From: Rheum nobile
Taxonomy: Eukaryota > Streptophyta > Magnoliopsida > Caryophyllales > Polygonaceae
Reading direction: 5' to 3'
Assembly: GCA_027886185.1 (NCBI GenBank)
Contig: WOAB01000595.1
Span: 2,852,001-2,916,000 of the forward strand
DNA: 64,000 nt
The position numbers were made by a program, and so were the translations under genes. This document shows, in pieces, positions 11,260-22,866 of the stretch. The notes beneath the pieces are model-generated. The model saw nothing but the letters and a program-made list of their open reading frames with translations. It searched no databases and was not told the origin of the DNA. Position 1 is the stretch's first letter, and each line of letters begins with the position of its first letter.

Positions 11260-11921
11260 GGGGTAATTGGTTATATAATTTTATATCCATCAAATCTTAT
11301 CTAATTGGATATATGTGCATCGAAATCTAAAAATTGGATATATATCCATAAAATTATAAAAAATCTTGTATAATTATCCTTTATGTGTTTTATCTAATAC
11401 TATTAAACCAAAATAACATAATTAAAATAAATATCAATCTAAGTAACAAATAAATACAAAAATAACACAAATTTCCATAAAAGCCAAAATCCATCAAACT
11501 CGAAGTATTTAAATTTGATTCCAGAAAAATAGAAATGAAGCAGTGTTATTGAAGCATGGTCTTTGTATGTTTCTGATCATGCACAAAGAAGAACAAAAAA
11601 TAAATAGTATAAAAGTATCAAAGTGCCGTAAATACGTTCTAATGACAAACTAGAAGATTTACCTACGTACAGGTGCATGATTGAAGAAAAGAAACAAAGG
11701 AGAAAAGATAAACCTAAAAGTGAGGGAGAAAAATAAAGTTAATTAAGAAAATCTGATAAGAGTTTTTTTAGAAATTATATTTTTATTAAATATATTAAAA
11801 ATCTTATCTTGGGTAATTATACAAGATTGGTATAATTTGATGGATATATAATCTATTTTTAAGATTTGATGGATATACATCCAATTAGATAAGATTTAAT
11901 GGGTATATTCCCAATTACCCC
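11260..11921. mobile_element. Terminal-inverted-repeat element (MITE-like)
   Basis: Long imperfect inverted repeats bound a 662-bp AT-rich unit. The left arm 11260-11379 begins GGGGTAATTGG and the right arm 11811-11921 ends CCAATTACCCC; shared inner blocks include AAATCTTATCTAATTGGAT and AATCTTGTATAATTA. No ORF is inside. Flanks (TGATTTG / TTGATTGG) suggest a degenerate duplication but none is exact. It sits about 75 bp past the last ASA donor site, within what would have been intron 3. Superfamily not determined. Confidence 0.65.
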
Positions 11922-14900
11922 TTGATTGGCCCATTCATGTACACTGAATTTTATTGAAAATTGGATTAGAAAATAAGGGTACCAAATTGGTTTTGTAAGC
12001 TGATTAAGCCTTGTGTATGTATATATAAATGTATATGTTACTTGTGGCTTGTGGCGCTCAGTTTTTATTTCTCATCTCCTTGCTGCTGCCTTTTGTTTTT
12101 ATGTTCATATCTATTAATTTAACAGACTTAATTTATCTTAGATTAAATGGTTGTCCTAAATAAAATTGAAAATGATAGAAACTCTAGCACGTCCTCATAG
12201 AACAAGTGATAGAAATTTACTTACTGGAATCAAATGACAATTGTTTAATCTTACTTATGTACTTAATAGTATTAATTTTCCGAGCATGCTTCTACTTGGA
12301 AGAATAATTTAGTTATTATGTCGACTGTAGTTTTGAGTATGGAGTAGTGGGGCTTGTAGGTGATTATTGCATTGGACAATAAATAGCTTTGTGTATTATT
12401 TTGATTTCCATGTTGAATTAGTCTAAAAGTTGAAACTGAAGCTACCACACAGTAGTTGCATGGATTTTATGGATAAGTTTGACTGTATTTTGATATTGGA
12501 TATGATTTAAAAAATTTGGAGTAGATGAATATTTTAGTCGGTATCTTTTACTGATTTTTTTGTTATCATGTGGATCAAATCATGAGCTATTATTTTTGAT
12601 GTACAACTAAATCAAGTTGACCTCCCCTAGAACTTTTCTCATTTCTTGGTGAATACTTTTCAGGCTACTGAGATGGCAATTGAAAGTTCATCCTTAGTGG
12701 TTAATCAACAAGCGTTTGACCATTCTATTTCACCCAGGTACTGTGAGATCCTTCCCCGAGAAATAGGTCGTTGTAACTCTTTTTGTATGCCTCCTAGTAA
12801 TACTGGCTGCATTCTTTCCAAATTAACTGTTGTCTGATCAATATCATCATATACTCATGTGACTACTCATCTAATATTATGAAGTGTTGACTCTTATTGT
12901 TGCAATGACACCTTTGGTGAAATCTGTTAAAAGAGGATATATCCTGAATTATTTATAGGAAATGGGCACTATCACCTACACATTTGTTAACCGTCATGTA
13001 TTCTTCCAGGTTCCAGAAGCCTAACCTAGCAAGAACGTGAATGATGATTTGCAGGGTGGATCACATAGTATATTATCAACATTACCTCAGAAGAATGGTC
13101 GTCCTTGAATGAGATACAGCTCGAGACATGATGACTATTTGAAGAATGATTTTGAAAACCTGGCCTCTATTACCAAGGTATCTTATATGGTATACAGTAT
13201 AATTCTCATGAGCATAATACACCTTTCTGGTGATGATGTCTTGCTCCACTTTTTGGTGATGATGTCTTGCTTCACGTTTGTTTGTCATAATACTTCTTTA
13301 GGTTTTTTAAAGAGCTTATGATTCTTTTTTGAAGAATCAGAACTCATTGTGAAGATCACTAATTGTGTTGCCACCTACCAAGTACTTGGTCAAATTGCTG
13401 ATGCCATTTCATATTATAGTGTTGCTATGACTCTTGATGAAAATATGTAAAGGTTTGTGATGTAGCATCAACAATTTGGGTCTTGATTTCACATTATTAA
13501 GGTTGCTTGAGCTAAATGATTCTAAATGCTATCCTATTATTTTTTGGTTGCCATAATTTGGGTTGACAAAGTACATCAATTTCTGAAATTGTAAGAAGGA
13601 GATTTGAATGTGAGTAGTTTGACACCTGTTCAATATTCTTGGTAGATTGTTTATTGAGTAGCATTTAGGGTAGATTGTTCCACTGTTGGTTTGTCAAAGC
13701 TCAACTATTAATTTGTCATTCATATTTGTGTCTGTTTTCACTCCTGTTTCAAGAGCAATTGCTTTGTTTAGATGATGGGACTCCATATTTGAACCAAATG
13801 TGTTATAAAAAGAAAAAGCCTATATGAATTGGCTGCTCAGGATTTGAATGCACCAAAATAAACCATGCTTTCAAACCTGTAACAGTTGGCAAAGAGAATG
13901 ATAATCTCTCCGTTTGAATGAAATTGTAGACTGAAGATAAATATTTTTTCCCCAGGGGAACATTTTCTGGTCATTTACATGATTTTTTGGTCAAATGGTC
14001 ATCTCCCCTATATTGTAAGAGGTTTGTATACCACCGGAGGTGTCCCTGTAACATCGAAACTGATCAAGAAGTCAATTCATGTCATCTTATGCATCATAAG
14101 AGGTTTGTATTTGTGTTTTGGCTAATTCATAATCTCATTTCAAGTTACTGTTCTATTATTTACCCACTAAATTATGAACATGGACAATTATTGCAGAAAA
14201 AATTCAAGGCTTATGATTCTCACCTCCTCATTGTCGTAGATCACCCAAATGTGTGCCTTCTCGTGTTCCTGGTGGAGCTGGAACGTAGAGCTCACTGCTG
14301 CCACTTCTTTGACACCCCTTTAGTTGTTGGTGATTCATATAGCAAAAGAGCAAAAAGATCTGAATAGGAAAATAATGTCTCATGTTGCTCTCTTTAACTG
14401 TCTTCTCGAGTTCTTTATTTATATGATTGCCTTGGATTTTTTTAAGCAGCTAATTCCTTTTATTTTGCTTGTTATTGAACCCTTTTTCTCTTCCTATTTC
14501 TTTTGGCTTTGCTACTTTCCAGTTGAGTAAAGAAGATCATGCTTTATTTTCATCACTTCTCCACCTTGCCTTGAAAAAAAGATTAATATTAGTCTTTAAT
14601 TGCTAAGTCATTTGACTTGTATTTCAGCTAGGAGCATTATTTCAATGTTTCTCTTCAGGTATTAGACCAGGCATATTATAGAGCTATGTCTTAGTAAAAA
14701 AGATTTGTGCCTAAGAAACCGATTGTCATTTGAAAACAGAAAGAAATTATCATGATTGGAGAAGTTCATTTAGAGCCTAGACATTCGGACCTAACTGATT
14801 GTCATTTTCAACATATATCACTTGACATGTACTATATGTGTTTGATGAACAAGTTAGGAGATGGCCTTGGAGGAACACAATACCATGTTGCATGCATATA

Positions 14901-15164
14901 TTTTGTTTTGGTCATCAATTTTTGGCAGCTGAACCGATTTTTTTAATCACTTTAACACCTGAATTGGTTATTTTGACAGCTAAAATTTGGGGTAACTTCT
15001 TCCTCTAAGCCCATTACTTCTTAAGCTGGAAGTGTATGTAAGCATGCTTAGATCAATGTGTTCAAGTTTCAGTATTACATGTTCTTTCTCTTTTAATCTC
15101 TTTTATGATGTTGTTTAGTGCAATCCACAATCAGAGAGTGTCTTATTTAAAGTTGAATGAGCAT
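11922..15164. other. Unassigned low-copy-looking sequence with exon-like pieces
   Basis: No missing ASA exon is found here. Exon-like stretches with plausible splice signals on + are 12657-12737 (TTTTCAG before GCTACTGAGATGG; reads ATEMAIESSSLVVNQQAF), 13013-13170 (TTCCAG; includes YSSRHDDYLKNDFENLASITK before GTATCT) and 14197-14367 (TTGCAG; ends SYSKRAKRSE). They do not join in one frame without stops and I do not recognise the protein. They may be remnants of a host gene or of a captured fragment. The left copy of TSD AGCAT lies at 15160-15164. Confidence 0.3.
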
Positions 15165-15749
15165 TGTTTTGGGCGAAAAAGATCGAACCGATTTAAATCG
15201 CTTAAAGAAGGGCAACTAGACAATAATTAGATTGATTATATCCAAACAATCCAAATCAAATAAAGATCTAGACGAAATAAGATTAAACAGATGCAAAGAT
15301 GAGCTTATCTCCTTCGAATAAGAGACTGGTCGAACCAAATGAATTAATCGTCGGTCGCTTCAATACTGAAATGAAGAACTGAGCTAGACAATGATTGTAA
15401 AAACCAATGAGAAAGTAGTACATTGTAGCTTATATTCCGTAGAAATGATAATGTGTCGTTACAAGATAGTTTTCTCTATATTTATACTAGTTTTTGGCTT
15501 GAATCTGTTGGCAGATCCGCCCGAGATTCATGGAAGATGTTATCTTGCACGTAGGTCGGTTAAAATCGTCCGAGATTTGCGGGAGTCGTCTAGCTGCGTA
15601 CTGGTCGCTCCGAAATCCGCAGAGGTCATCGCTCTGACAACTGGTCGCCCTGAGATTTCTGGAGGTTGTTTCTGACCGGACCTTCTAGAAGACAACTTTG
15701 GTTCAAGCTATTGGGCCGATCCAATGTGCCAAAAAAACGAGGCCCAACA
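15165..15749 (-). repeat. 3' LTR of the non-autonomous Tat element
   Basis: 585 bp; minus-strand start TGTTGGGCC at 15749, end at 15165. Pairs with 17447-18062. Confidence 0.88.
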
Positions 15750-15857
15750 ATTGTCCCAAAATTAAACTGGGCCAGAGCGTCAAGTGATGAGACGGTTTGA
15801 TTTTATAACTTTTCTATCTTCTGGCGTGATCTTCATCTCGATTTTGCTACAGGCGTT

Positions 15858-15960
15858 CTGGCGACGGGGCCGACATGTGTATTGCTCAAGCTGAGAGTCA
15901 GCTTAATACAACCAATAATCGTGTGAAGACGGCTGTGGGCGTCTCTTGTGATGGCGAAGG
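15858..15960 (+). pseudogene. Remnant of the Tat antisense ORF coiled-coil part
   Basis: Antisense to the element. The plus-strand reading GADMCIAQAESQLNTTNNRV then KTAVG matches ADKRATHAEAQLTAANSRV and KTVES at 41953-42030, the C-terminal coiled-coil of the additional ORF in the related element. This shows that the deleted element once had the same antisense ORF next to its 3' LTR. Confidence 0.55.
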
Positions 15961-16418
15961 GTCAGGAGACCGCTCCTTGTTTGTCATTTCCTTTGTTTTG
16001 TAGGTGGACTCGTCAGTCGCTTCCTAGTCAAGTCGTGTGACGTTGGTCGAGTAGACTTGTAATTGAGTGTGACATGTCGTGTAGTTCTAGGGAATAGCAC
16101 CGTAGTATTTGTATAAGACATGTACCTTAATCAGGACAGGTCTTGTAAAAACGTGTCGTGTTTTTGTTCCTCTATTCCTTGTGTACCGATCGATCGTGTA
16201 ATGTGTAAGCGCTATGTGTGATTGTGTTTTGTGTATGTTGATCAACTTGATTTTGCCTTGAGGTCTTGTCGTGTTCCTGTTGAAGACACTTGAAAAGTAT
16301 AGAAAAGATCAAAGGGTGACCGTTGGGTGTGAGGCCAACGGCCCTCCGATGCTTAAGTTAGTAAACAATTGGATAAGTATAATCGACTGAATCTAAATGA
16401 AGTACAAAGTATAAATTT

Positions 16419-17420
16419 TCAAAAGTAGTACGACTCCCAATGGGTCGTGTTCCAGTTTGGTTGGTTGTCTTTTGTGGACTCTTCGTCTTCTTCTAGTCTG
16501 ACCTGGGCCATGGCTTTGGCTTGTACATCTTCAAAGCTTCGGCACATATATTTGGTCAGTTCACGGTAGAGCTCACTACCTCTGATGAAACCCCGGCGAA
16601 ATGCTTCGATTGACGTTGGGACGTCGCAATGTGGGATTGCGACCTTCTCTTTGTTGTACATGTTAAGATAATCTCTTAGAGGTTCGCCATACCTTTGCAC
16701 GACCCTGTATAGATCACTTGATTGTTTTTCTAATCGTTGGCTGCTAGCGAATTGAACTTTGAATGAATTGATCAGGTCGGCGAAGGAAGCGATGGAGCCC
16801 TGTGGTAAATGCATAAGCTAAGTTAGTGTAGGTCCCGCGAGGGTCATGCCAAAACTTTTGCACATGACTGCCTTGCGGTTCCCCCATTGGGATCAAAATT
16901 GTCATTAATTTTTGTTTGTAAATTGAGACGTGATCATCGGGGTCCCCGGTCCCGTCGTAGTTAGGCAGGTTAGGGACATGGAACTTTTTAGGAATTTCGA
17001 CGCGTGCAATCGCCTCTACGAAAGGCGAGTCTTCGTATCCGTCAATCGCTTCTTTCTCGATTGGTTGGGGGACTCCCGGGATCCGTGCGATGCGATCATC
17101 CAGAGTCTTCCTATGCTCGTTGATAGCTTGCTGTATGAGGGCCTGGAGATCGGCCGGGTTAATCGAGCGATTTCAGATTCAAATTGAGCACTTATCGTTT
17201 CGGTTCTGGCACGTTGTTGGGACAGTTCCTCTTGAAGGACATTCATGGTTCTTGCGAGCTCTTGCATTTGCGAGTCTGCGACATGTTGGCCACTGATGTC
17301 CTCTTCCTGGTTCGTGACTTGGACATTTCCTTGAGCTTGATTTTCGACGAGGATCGTGGGATTTCCAGCGTCGGCCATGATGGGATGAGTATCGGATTGA
17401 TGATTGGATCGTTGATTGGC
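16419..17420 (-). pseudogene. Tat-type gag, broken
   Basis: Two minus-strand open pieces. 17016-17420 is the N-terminal part with MADAGNPTILVENQAQGN and a coiled-coil QELARTMNVLQEELSQQRA. 16419-16814 holds the Retrotrans_gag core, with SFADLINSFKVQF, YGEPLRDYLNMYNKEKV and FRRGFIRGSELYRELTKY. Between them (16815-17015) the frame is interrupted. The downstream end is truncated before any zinc knuckle. Gag would form the virus-like particle; this copy is non-functional. Confidence 0.82.
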
Positions 17421-17425
17421 TAGAG

Positions 17426-17443
17426 TCCCCACGGTGGGCGCCA
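17426..17443 (-). other. Primer binding site of the Tat element
   Basis: Minus-strand TGGCGCCCACCGTGGGGA, 3 nt inside the 5' LTR end, the usual PBS form in Tat/gypsy plant elements. Confidence 0.7.
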
Positions 17444-17446
17444 AAT

Positions 17447-18062
17447 TGTTTTGGGCGAAAAAGATCGAATCGACCTGAATCGCTTAAAGAAGGGCAACTA
17501 GACAACAATTAGATTGATTATATCCAAACAATCCAAATCAAATAAAGATCTAGACGAAATAAGATTAAACAGATGCAAAGATGAGCTTATCTCCTTCGAA
17601 TAAGAGACTGGTCGAACCAAATGAATTAATCGTCGGTCGCTTCAATACTGAAATGAAGAACTGAGCTAGACAATGATTGTAAAAACCAATGAGAAAGTAG
17701 TGCATTGTAGCTTATATTCGGTAGAAATGATAATGTGTCGTTACAAGATAGTTTTCTCTATATTTATACTAGTTTTTGGCTTGAATCGGTTGGCAGATCC
17801 GCCCAAGATTCATGGAAGACGTTATCCTGCACATGGTTCAGTTAAAATTGTCAGAGTTCTGCGGGAGTCGTCTAGCTGCGTATTGGTCGCTCCAAAATCC
17901 ACGAAGGTCGTCGCTCTGACCACTGGTCGCCCCGAGATCTCTGAAGGCTGTAACTGACCGGACCAAGATTTCTGGAGCATGTTTCTGACCGGACCTTCTA
18001 GAAGGCAGCTTTGGTTCAAGCTATTGGGCCGATCCAATGGGCCAAAAAAACGAGGCCCAACA
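17447..18062 (-). repeat. 5' LTR of the non-autonomous Tat element
   Basis: 616 bp. Longer than its partner because GACCGGACC and its neighbouring sequence are duplicated around 17955-17995. Confidence 0.88.
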
Positions 18063-18067
18063 AGCAT

Positions 18068-19139
18068 ACTCGACGACTAAACCTTATGCTAGCTTGTCTT
18101 TTTCAAACTAGCTTCACAAAAAAACTCATAAGCTAATTAATTAACATTGGTGCTTCATGTTTCATTGGACAGACTTACATGATGATCTAAAGAGGTTGTT
18201 GTCTCATCTTGAAAATACCTTTAAATTGAGGAGGCTGAATTGGAGGAAGAAGTTAAGGGTAACAGAATACCTTGGGAGCTTAATGAGTTTAACCATAAAC
18301 TATGCGAGGACTTGATTAATGAAAAGGTGTAGGGCGCAGAGGTATAATCTAATGAGTCAAGTATTTGCAAGAAAGGATTAGATCATTGGATGAGAAAGAA
18401 AGTAATAGAATAAGGTCGAGGAAGAGAAGGAATCACAAAAACTTTTCTTAAAGAGGGAGTAATAGGAGTTTGACAGTATGAAGCATGAGAGTCTACAATA
18501 TTTTGAAGAGAGGAGGAGACATATTAACCGTGTTGAAACCACTCTCGAGGTTTAGCTGGTCGAAACAACTAAATTGTTGCTTCTTAAAACGAAACTAAGG
18601 AGGAAATTGTTTAGTAAGACCTTAAAAACTGGAACTTAAGGATGACGCAGACATGTTACTTAAAGGTTGAGAAGGCGAAATTGGAGTTTTAATGTGAGAT
18701 AATTGATTAGGATACTGATTTGTTTTTATCTTATTGCTTCTAATAGTGGTCGTCAAAGAAACTTTATTTTGGATGCTTACAAACACATCCATAAGAAGTG
18801 AATTGTTATGTATGAAGAAATTGATTTTCGTTTCTCTTGTGGTGCAATCTGTGCAGGTAAATATGTTGGAAACATGCCCATCAAACTCCGAATAAAAGCA
18901 ACTAGAAGGAAAGGCTAGAATATGAAGCTATAGAGAAGCAAAAGGTGTGATCACGATCCTTTTGTTACTTAGTGTTTTCTCCAATTCCCCCTCATTGATT
19001 GAAATGACAAAAGATAAGTTTGGTCTTTTGACTTTCTTGCAGATTAACAATCAAAAGAACCCCAAACTCCCAAAAAAGAGTGCATTGCACAAATGAGCGC
19101 AAATTATTATCCATGTTTGTAGAAGATTAATATTCACAC
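18068..19139. other. Unassigned sequence
   Basis: Continuation of the target DNA after the Tat element. Purine-rich, with many short frames and stops; no gene recognised. 18732-18800 reads IASNSGRQRNFILDAYKHIH, which vaguely recalls the hnRNP-U-like RNYILDQTNVY motif, but the rest of that family is not seen. Confidence 0.35.
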
Positions 19140-19148
19140 TCTCCTTAT

Positions 19149-19292
19149 TCTGTTGCGATCGGTGCCTTCAGTAGGCTCGATAACTCCACCAACGCTTCGT
19201 ATATCGCAACGACATACATTAAATTTGCCGAATCGATTGGTGCCAGGGTTATTCCCCTCATCTACAAAGAGCATAGGGATCATCTGTTAGAA
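19149..19292 (+). pseudogene. Gamma-glutamyl hydrolase, single exon fragment
   Basis: One open exon reads AFSRLDNSTNASYIATTYIK then FAESIGARVIPLIYKEHRDH. It matches the N-terminal conserved block of plant gamma-glutamyl hydrolase (folate polyglutamate hydrolase, class I glutamine amidotransferase fold), where ASYIAASYVKF..AGARVIPLIYNE is typical. It ends at GAA followed by a good donor GTAATT (19293). The following exon with the GGWAK motif and the catalytic Cys/His is not in the next kilobase, so this is an isolated fragment. The upstream boundary is unclear; an acceptor may lie near 19135-19148. Confidence 0.65.
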
Positions 19293-19800
19293 GTAATTAC
19301 ACATCAAATTTTGTATTATCCTAAATTCTCTTTGTATGATAGTAATGATGAACTTGATAAATAATTTGGGATATTAATACGGATGTATACATATGCCCTG
19401 TATATCTTACTTTAAATAACGTTTACTATGTGCATTCGTGTTGTAAGAAAAACTATATCCTGTATATTTTACTGTCAAAACGTTAACAATGTGCATTCTT
19501 ACTGTAAAAAAGTTGTGTTAAAATACTAATTTATAACAATTCTAACAATATGTTTTACAGTATGAAAATTTAAAATACGTATTTTTCGTTACATTTACAC
19601 TATATTTTGATAGATGCAAACAAATATATTGATGTGTCATGATTTGTATAAAACTACAAATTTTTCAAATACTTACACTATATTCTAAAAGTGTATATAT
19701 ATGTATAAAATTTATATGTAACTTTATCGTTTAAAAAAAATAAAATGTAAAAATAAAATTACAGTCTTAATCCGTGTTTTAGGCACAAGCACACACTAGT
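19293..19800 (+). mobile_element. Possible Helitron 3' end
   Basis: AT-rich sequence ending in CCGTGTTTTAGGCAC (19772-19786) and CTAGT (19796-19800), followed by T. Stem-loop-like GTG...CAC sequence and a CTAGT|T end fit Helitron 3' termini. A 5' TC end is not identified. Two similar blocks of about 60 bp (19396 and 19456, CCTGTATAT.TTACT) repeat inside. Confidence 0.35.
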
Positions 19801-20099
19801 TGGAATTATTGTAAAACCACTATAGAGTTCTAACAAAAATAACTAAAAATAAATTATTGAAGGCAAGAAGAGTTAAAAAGTTATTTAGAACTCATAAACT
19901 AACGTTCTCTAAAAATAATTGGATGAGTTTGGATTTTTTGTTTCTTTTTTAATACGAGGAAGACAAGAATCCTTGCAAATTCCACTAAAATTGAGGAACT
20001 TAGTTTGCTCCAAATTGTGAACTTATTTTCTTCGTTGACTACTGATGCGGTCTCGCAACTCCGGAACTGCTGCGGGGGAGGTATTTTCTTCGAGATTCC

Positions 20100-20492
20100 A
20101 ATGGTAGTTTTATCCATGCTTTTGCTTTTACTTGTGGAGATTGTATTGCACTTACTACTGAGATTTGGGCACTCTTCAATGGGCTGCAAATTATCGCGCC
20201 CAGATCTCTTTTCTCGCTATTAATTGAATCAGATTCTGCCCATGCTTGTGATCTACTCTCGGGAGCCATCGCGTTCACTCACCCCGATTTTTACTTGATT
20301 CAACAGTGACACAGGATGATGGAGGCTATGGGGAGCACGGTTCGTGTCTCGCATATACGCCCCACTGCTAATCGGGCTGCTGATACGTTGGCAAATTTCG
20401 CTTTAGGATCTTCTTCCATGCTTACTGAGTTTTCTATTATTCCTTCTTGCATTTCTAGTTTAATTGCTCATATAGCCTCTTCTGAGGCTTAA
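20100..20492 (+). pseudogene. RNase H-like (RVT_3) domain fragment
   Basis: One frame with a single TGA (at about 20307) reads FIHAFAFTCGDCIALTTEIW, ALFNGLQIIAPRS, LLIESDSAHACDLLSGAI, then VRVSHIRPTANRAADTLANF. This is the E...GL...A...IESDS...H..R..N..AD.LA pattern of the RVT_3 RNase H-like domain at the 3' end of plant LINEs or in single-domain plant genes. The first Asp block is shifted out of frame near 20080. It ends at TAA 20490, just before the truncated copia LTR. Confidence 0.65.
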
Positions 20493-20504
20493 TTTATTTA
20501 CTTG

Positions 20505-20601
20505 CAAGTTTTCGCGTTCGTTTTTCAATCGGATTTCAAAGCGGCCGTACACTCAATTTCAGTAAGGTCTCATCTGGTTCGTTTCTGATTTCTTGCTAAC
20601 A
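20505..20601 (+). repeat. Truncated 5' LTR of the copia element
   Basis: Matches the end of the 3' LTR at 38940-39036 (GCGTTCGTTTTTCAATCGG, CTGATTTCTT.CTAACA). The rest of the LTR is missing; the RNase H fragment abuts it. Confidence 0.75.
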
Positions 20602-20629
20602 ATTTAGAAGCGATTTTTGAGAATCCATA

Positions 20630-21540
20630 ATGACGATGATACCGTACTTCAAGCCGCTGTTGGATATGTCCAAGCTTGAACCTCTGGACGGAACGAACTA
20701 CAAGAGGTGGTCCCAGAAGATGCTGATTTTCTCTGAGCAGTTGGAGGTCGACCATGTTCTTCTACATCCGGCTCCGACTCTTGTTGCATCGACTACACCA
20801 ACTCCTGATCCGGTCACTGGTGTCGTTCCTAACACTCCAGGGATGGACGGATCTGCATCTCAAGAAGGTAATTCGACTGCTGCAGATGACCAGAGAAAAA
20901 ATATGAATCTGATAACAAAATAGTTTGTGGTCATCTGTTCAGTCATGTTACGAACCCCATCTCCGATTTACTGGCTACCCACAAATCTGCAAAGGTGATG
21001 TGAGATTTATTGGAGACTAAATATTCTACTATCGATGTTGGAAATAAAAAGTATGTGTGAGGGAAGTTCATGCAGTTCAAGATGGTGGACGATAAGCCTA
21101 TCATTGCTCAATTCCATGAGTACAAGAATCTAGTGGATGACATCCTGGCTGAGAGGAAGAAGATGTGCAAAGTTCTGCATACCAATATTCTGATCGAGAA
21201 GCTGGCCAATTCTTGGGCCAACTACCGCAACCATCTGAAGCACAAGAAGAAGGATCTGACCTTGGTTGAACTCGTCAGTCACATGAAGATTGAGGAGGCA
21301 AATCGCCTCAAAGATAAGCATGCTTCTAAAGTTTCTGATAATTCGGTTAAGGCTAATCTTGTGGAATCTTCTACCAATGCTGACAGGCTTAAAAAGAAGG
21401 ATTCAAATGCTGGACCTAAGAAGGACAAGGTGCAAAACAAGAACGGTCCTAATTTCAAGATGCAGGGAAAGCCTTCTGACAAGTCCAAGCAAGGCTGCTA
21501 TGTCTGTGGGAAGCTGGGACATCGTGCTTTCTAGTGCTAC
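20630..21540 (+). pseudogene. Copia gag (UBN2 type)
   Basis: Starts ATG 20630 (or 20636). LDMSKLEPLDGTNYKRWSQK is the hallmark of copia UBN2 gag. A frameshift at the A-run near 20900-20920 moves the reading to NKIVCGHLFSHVTNPISDLL, with TGA at about 21001 (probably Trp) and at about 21057. The frame is then open from 21070 (MQFKMVDDKPIIAQFHEYKN) to a CCHC knuckle CYVCGKLGH. A TAG at 21532-21534 falls inside the knuckle, just before its last Cys. Gag would package the RNA; this copy is dead. Confidence 0.85.
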
Positions 21541-21617
21541 CGCAAGGCTGACAGAAGAACGTCCCTAAGCCTAATGGAGATCAACCCAAGCCGCATGCCA
21601 ACCTTGCTAAAGGAAAC

Positions 21618-22628
21618 GTGCAACTGATTGCTATGATCACTGAAATAAACCATGTAACTGAAAAGGTGGACTGGTTGTTGGACACTGAAGCAACCAAGCA
21701 TTTCTACGCTGATAGGGAGCTCTTTGCTAAGTTTGAGGAAGCTGTTGAAATAGACCAAGTCCATATGGGGAACTCTAGCATCTCTCAGGTCCTTGGGAAA
21801 GGGAAGGTGTCTCTAAAGCTCACTTCATGGAAGTCTCGTTTATTGCAAAATGTTTTATATGTACCTTCTCTGCGTAGAAACTTGATTTCATCCGGTTTGC
21901 TTGAAATTCTTGGCATAAAACAAGTGATTAAAGCTGGTAAAATAGTCTTAACTAAGAATGGTGAATTCGTAGGAAATGGCTATAGGTCTAGATGCTTGTA
22001 TGTGCTTGAGACTTTGATTGATAATGAGAATGTTTCTTCTTCTACTCATATCATTGAGTCTTTGGATTTATGGTATGCTAGACTTGGATATTTAAATGTT
22101 AAATCTGTCAACTGTTTGCATGCAATGGGTTTAATTACGAATTTGGCAAAAGATGGTCATGGAAAATGTGGTGTATATGTTCAGGATAATTACAAGAGAA
22201 AGCCTTTTAATTCTATAAATGAAAGCACAACTGAGTTGTTAAAATTAGTTCATTCAGACTTAGCGGAATTTAGAAACACAGAAAGTAGAGGTGGTAAAAA
22301 GCATTATATCACCTTTGTAGATGACCATTCCAGATATACCAAATTGTATTTGCTACGATCCAAGGGTGAAGCTGAAAATGTGTTTTACATTTATAAGGCA
22401 AATGTAGAAAACCAACTGAATCAAAAAATTAAAAAGATTAGATCTGATAGAAGAGGTGAATACATCACCAACTCTTGGAAGGAATTTTGTGAGAACAATG
22501 GTATCATTTATGAGTTTACAGCTCCATATAGCCTACAACAAAATGGTATTGCTGAAAGGAAAAACAGAACTTTGAAAGAAATGATGAATGCTTTACTTTC
22601 TAGTTCTGGTTTACTTGATAATATGTAG
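21618..22628 (+). pseudogene. Copia protease, gag-pre-integrase and integrase core
   Basis: A 336-codon open stretch. The protease motif reads LLDTEATKHF, with Glu where the DTGAT active-site loop has Gly. The gag-pre-integrase HHCC region reads LWYARLGYLN, with Tyr in place of both conserved His (usually WHxRLGH). The integrase rve core is well kept: LVHSDLAEF, RSDRRGEYI and QQNGIAERKNRT supply the D, D and E. It ends with TAG at 22626-22628 in the middle of integrase. The mutated zinc-binding and protease residues show it is inactive even apart from the stop. Confidence 0.88.
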
Positions 22629-22640
22629 GGTGAAGCTGTA

Positions 22641-22866
22641 TTGACTGTCAATCATATTCTTAGCAGAGTTCTTCATAAAAAGCTAGACAAGACACCTTAT
22701 GAGTTATGGAAAGGGCATTCACCTAATCTAAAATTTCTGAAAGTGTGGGGGTGTCTAGCTAAAGTGGGATTGCCTTCTTTTGAAATTGATGTAATTAGAT
22801 CTAAAACTTTTGATGTTGTATTTATTGGTTATGCCAAAATAGTGTTGCTCATCGATTCATGTGTTT
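22641..22866 (+). pseudogene. Copia integrase C-terminal part
   Basis: Same frame as the preceding block, after the stop: VNHILSRVLHKKLDKTPYEL then WKGHSPNLKFLKVWGCLAKV, the standard copia sequence after rve. It ends in a short frame break near 22830-22860 before the RT-linker frame begins. Confidence 0.82.

Larger units (their letters stand above)
15165..18062 (-). mobile_element. Non-autonomous Tat-lineage gypsy element
   Basis: Flanked by an exact 5-bp target duplication AGCAT (15160-15164 and 18063-18067). LTRs are 15165-15749 and 17447-18062; read on the minus strand they start TGTTGGGCCTCG and end CCCAAAACA. Internal DNA is only 1.7 kb: PBS, gag and a remnant of an antisense ORF, with protease, RT, RNase H and integrase all missing. 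Gag and LTR sequences are close to those of the element at 42616-48382, so it is a deletion derivative of that family. By eye the LTRs differ by roughly 5 percent, plus a duplicated segment of about 30 bp in the right LTR, so the insertion is not recent. Confidence 0.88.

Noticed and set aside
18732..18800. hnRNP-U-like motif
   Set aside because: Only a short partial match (RNFILD) with stops right after it; no SPRY or kinase-like region nearby.
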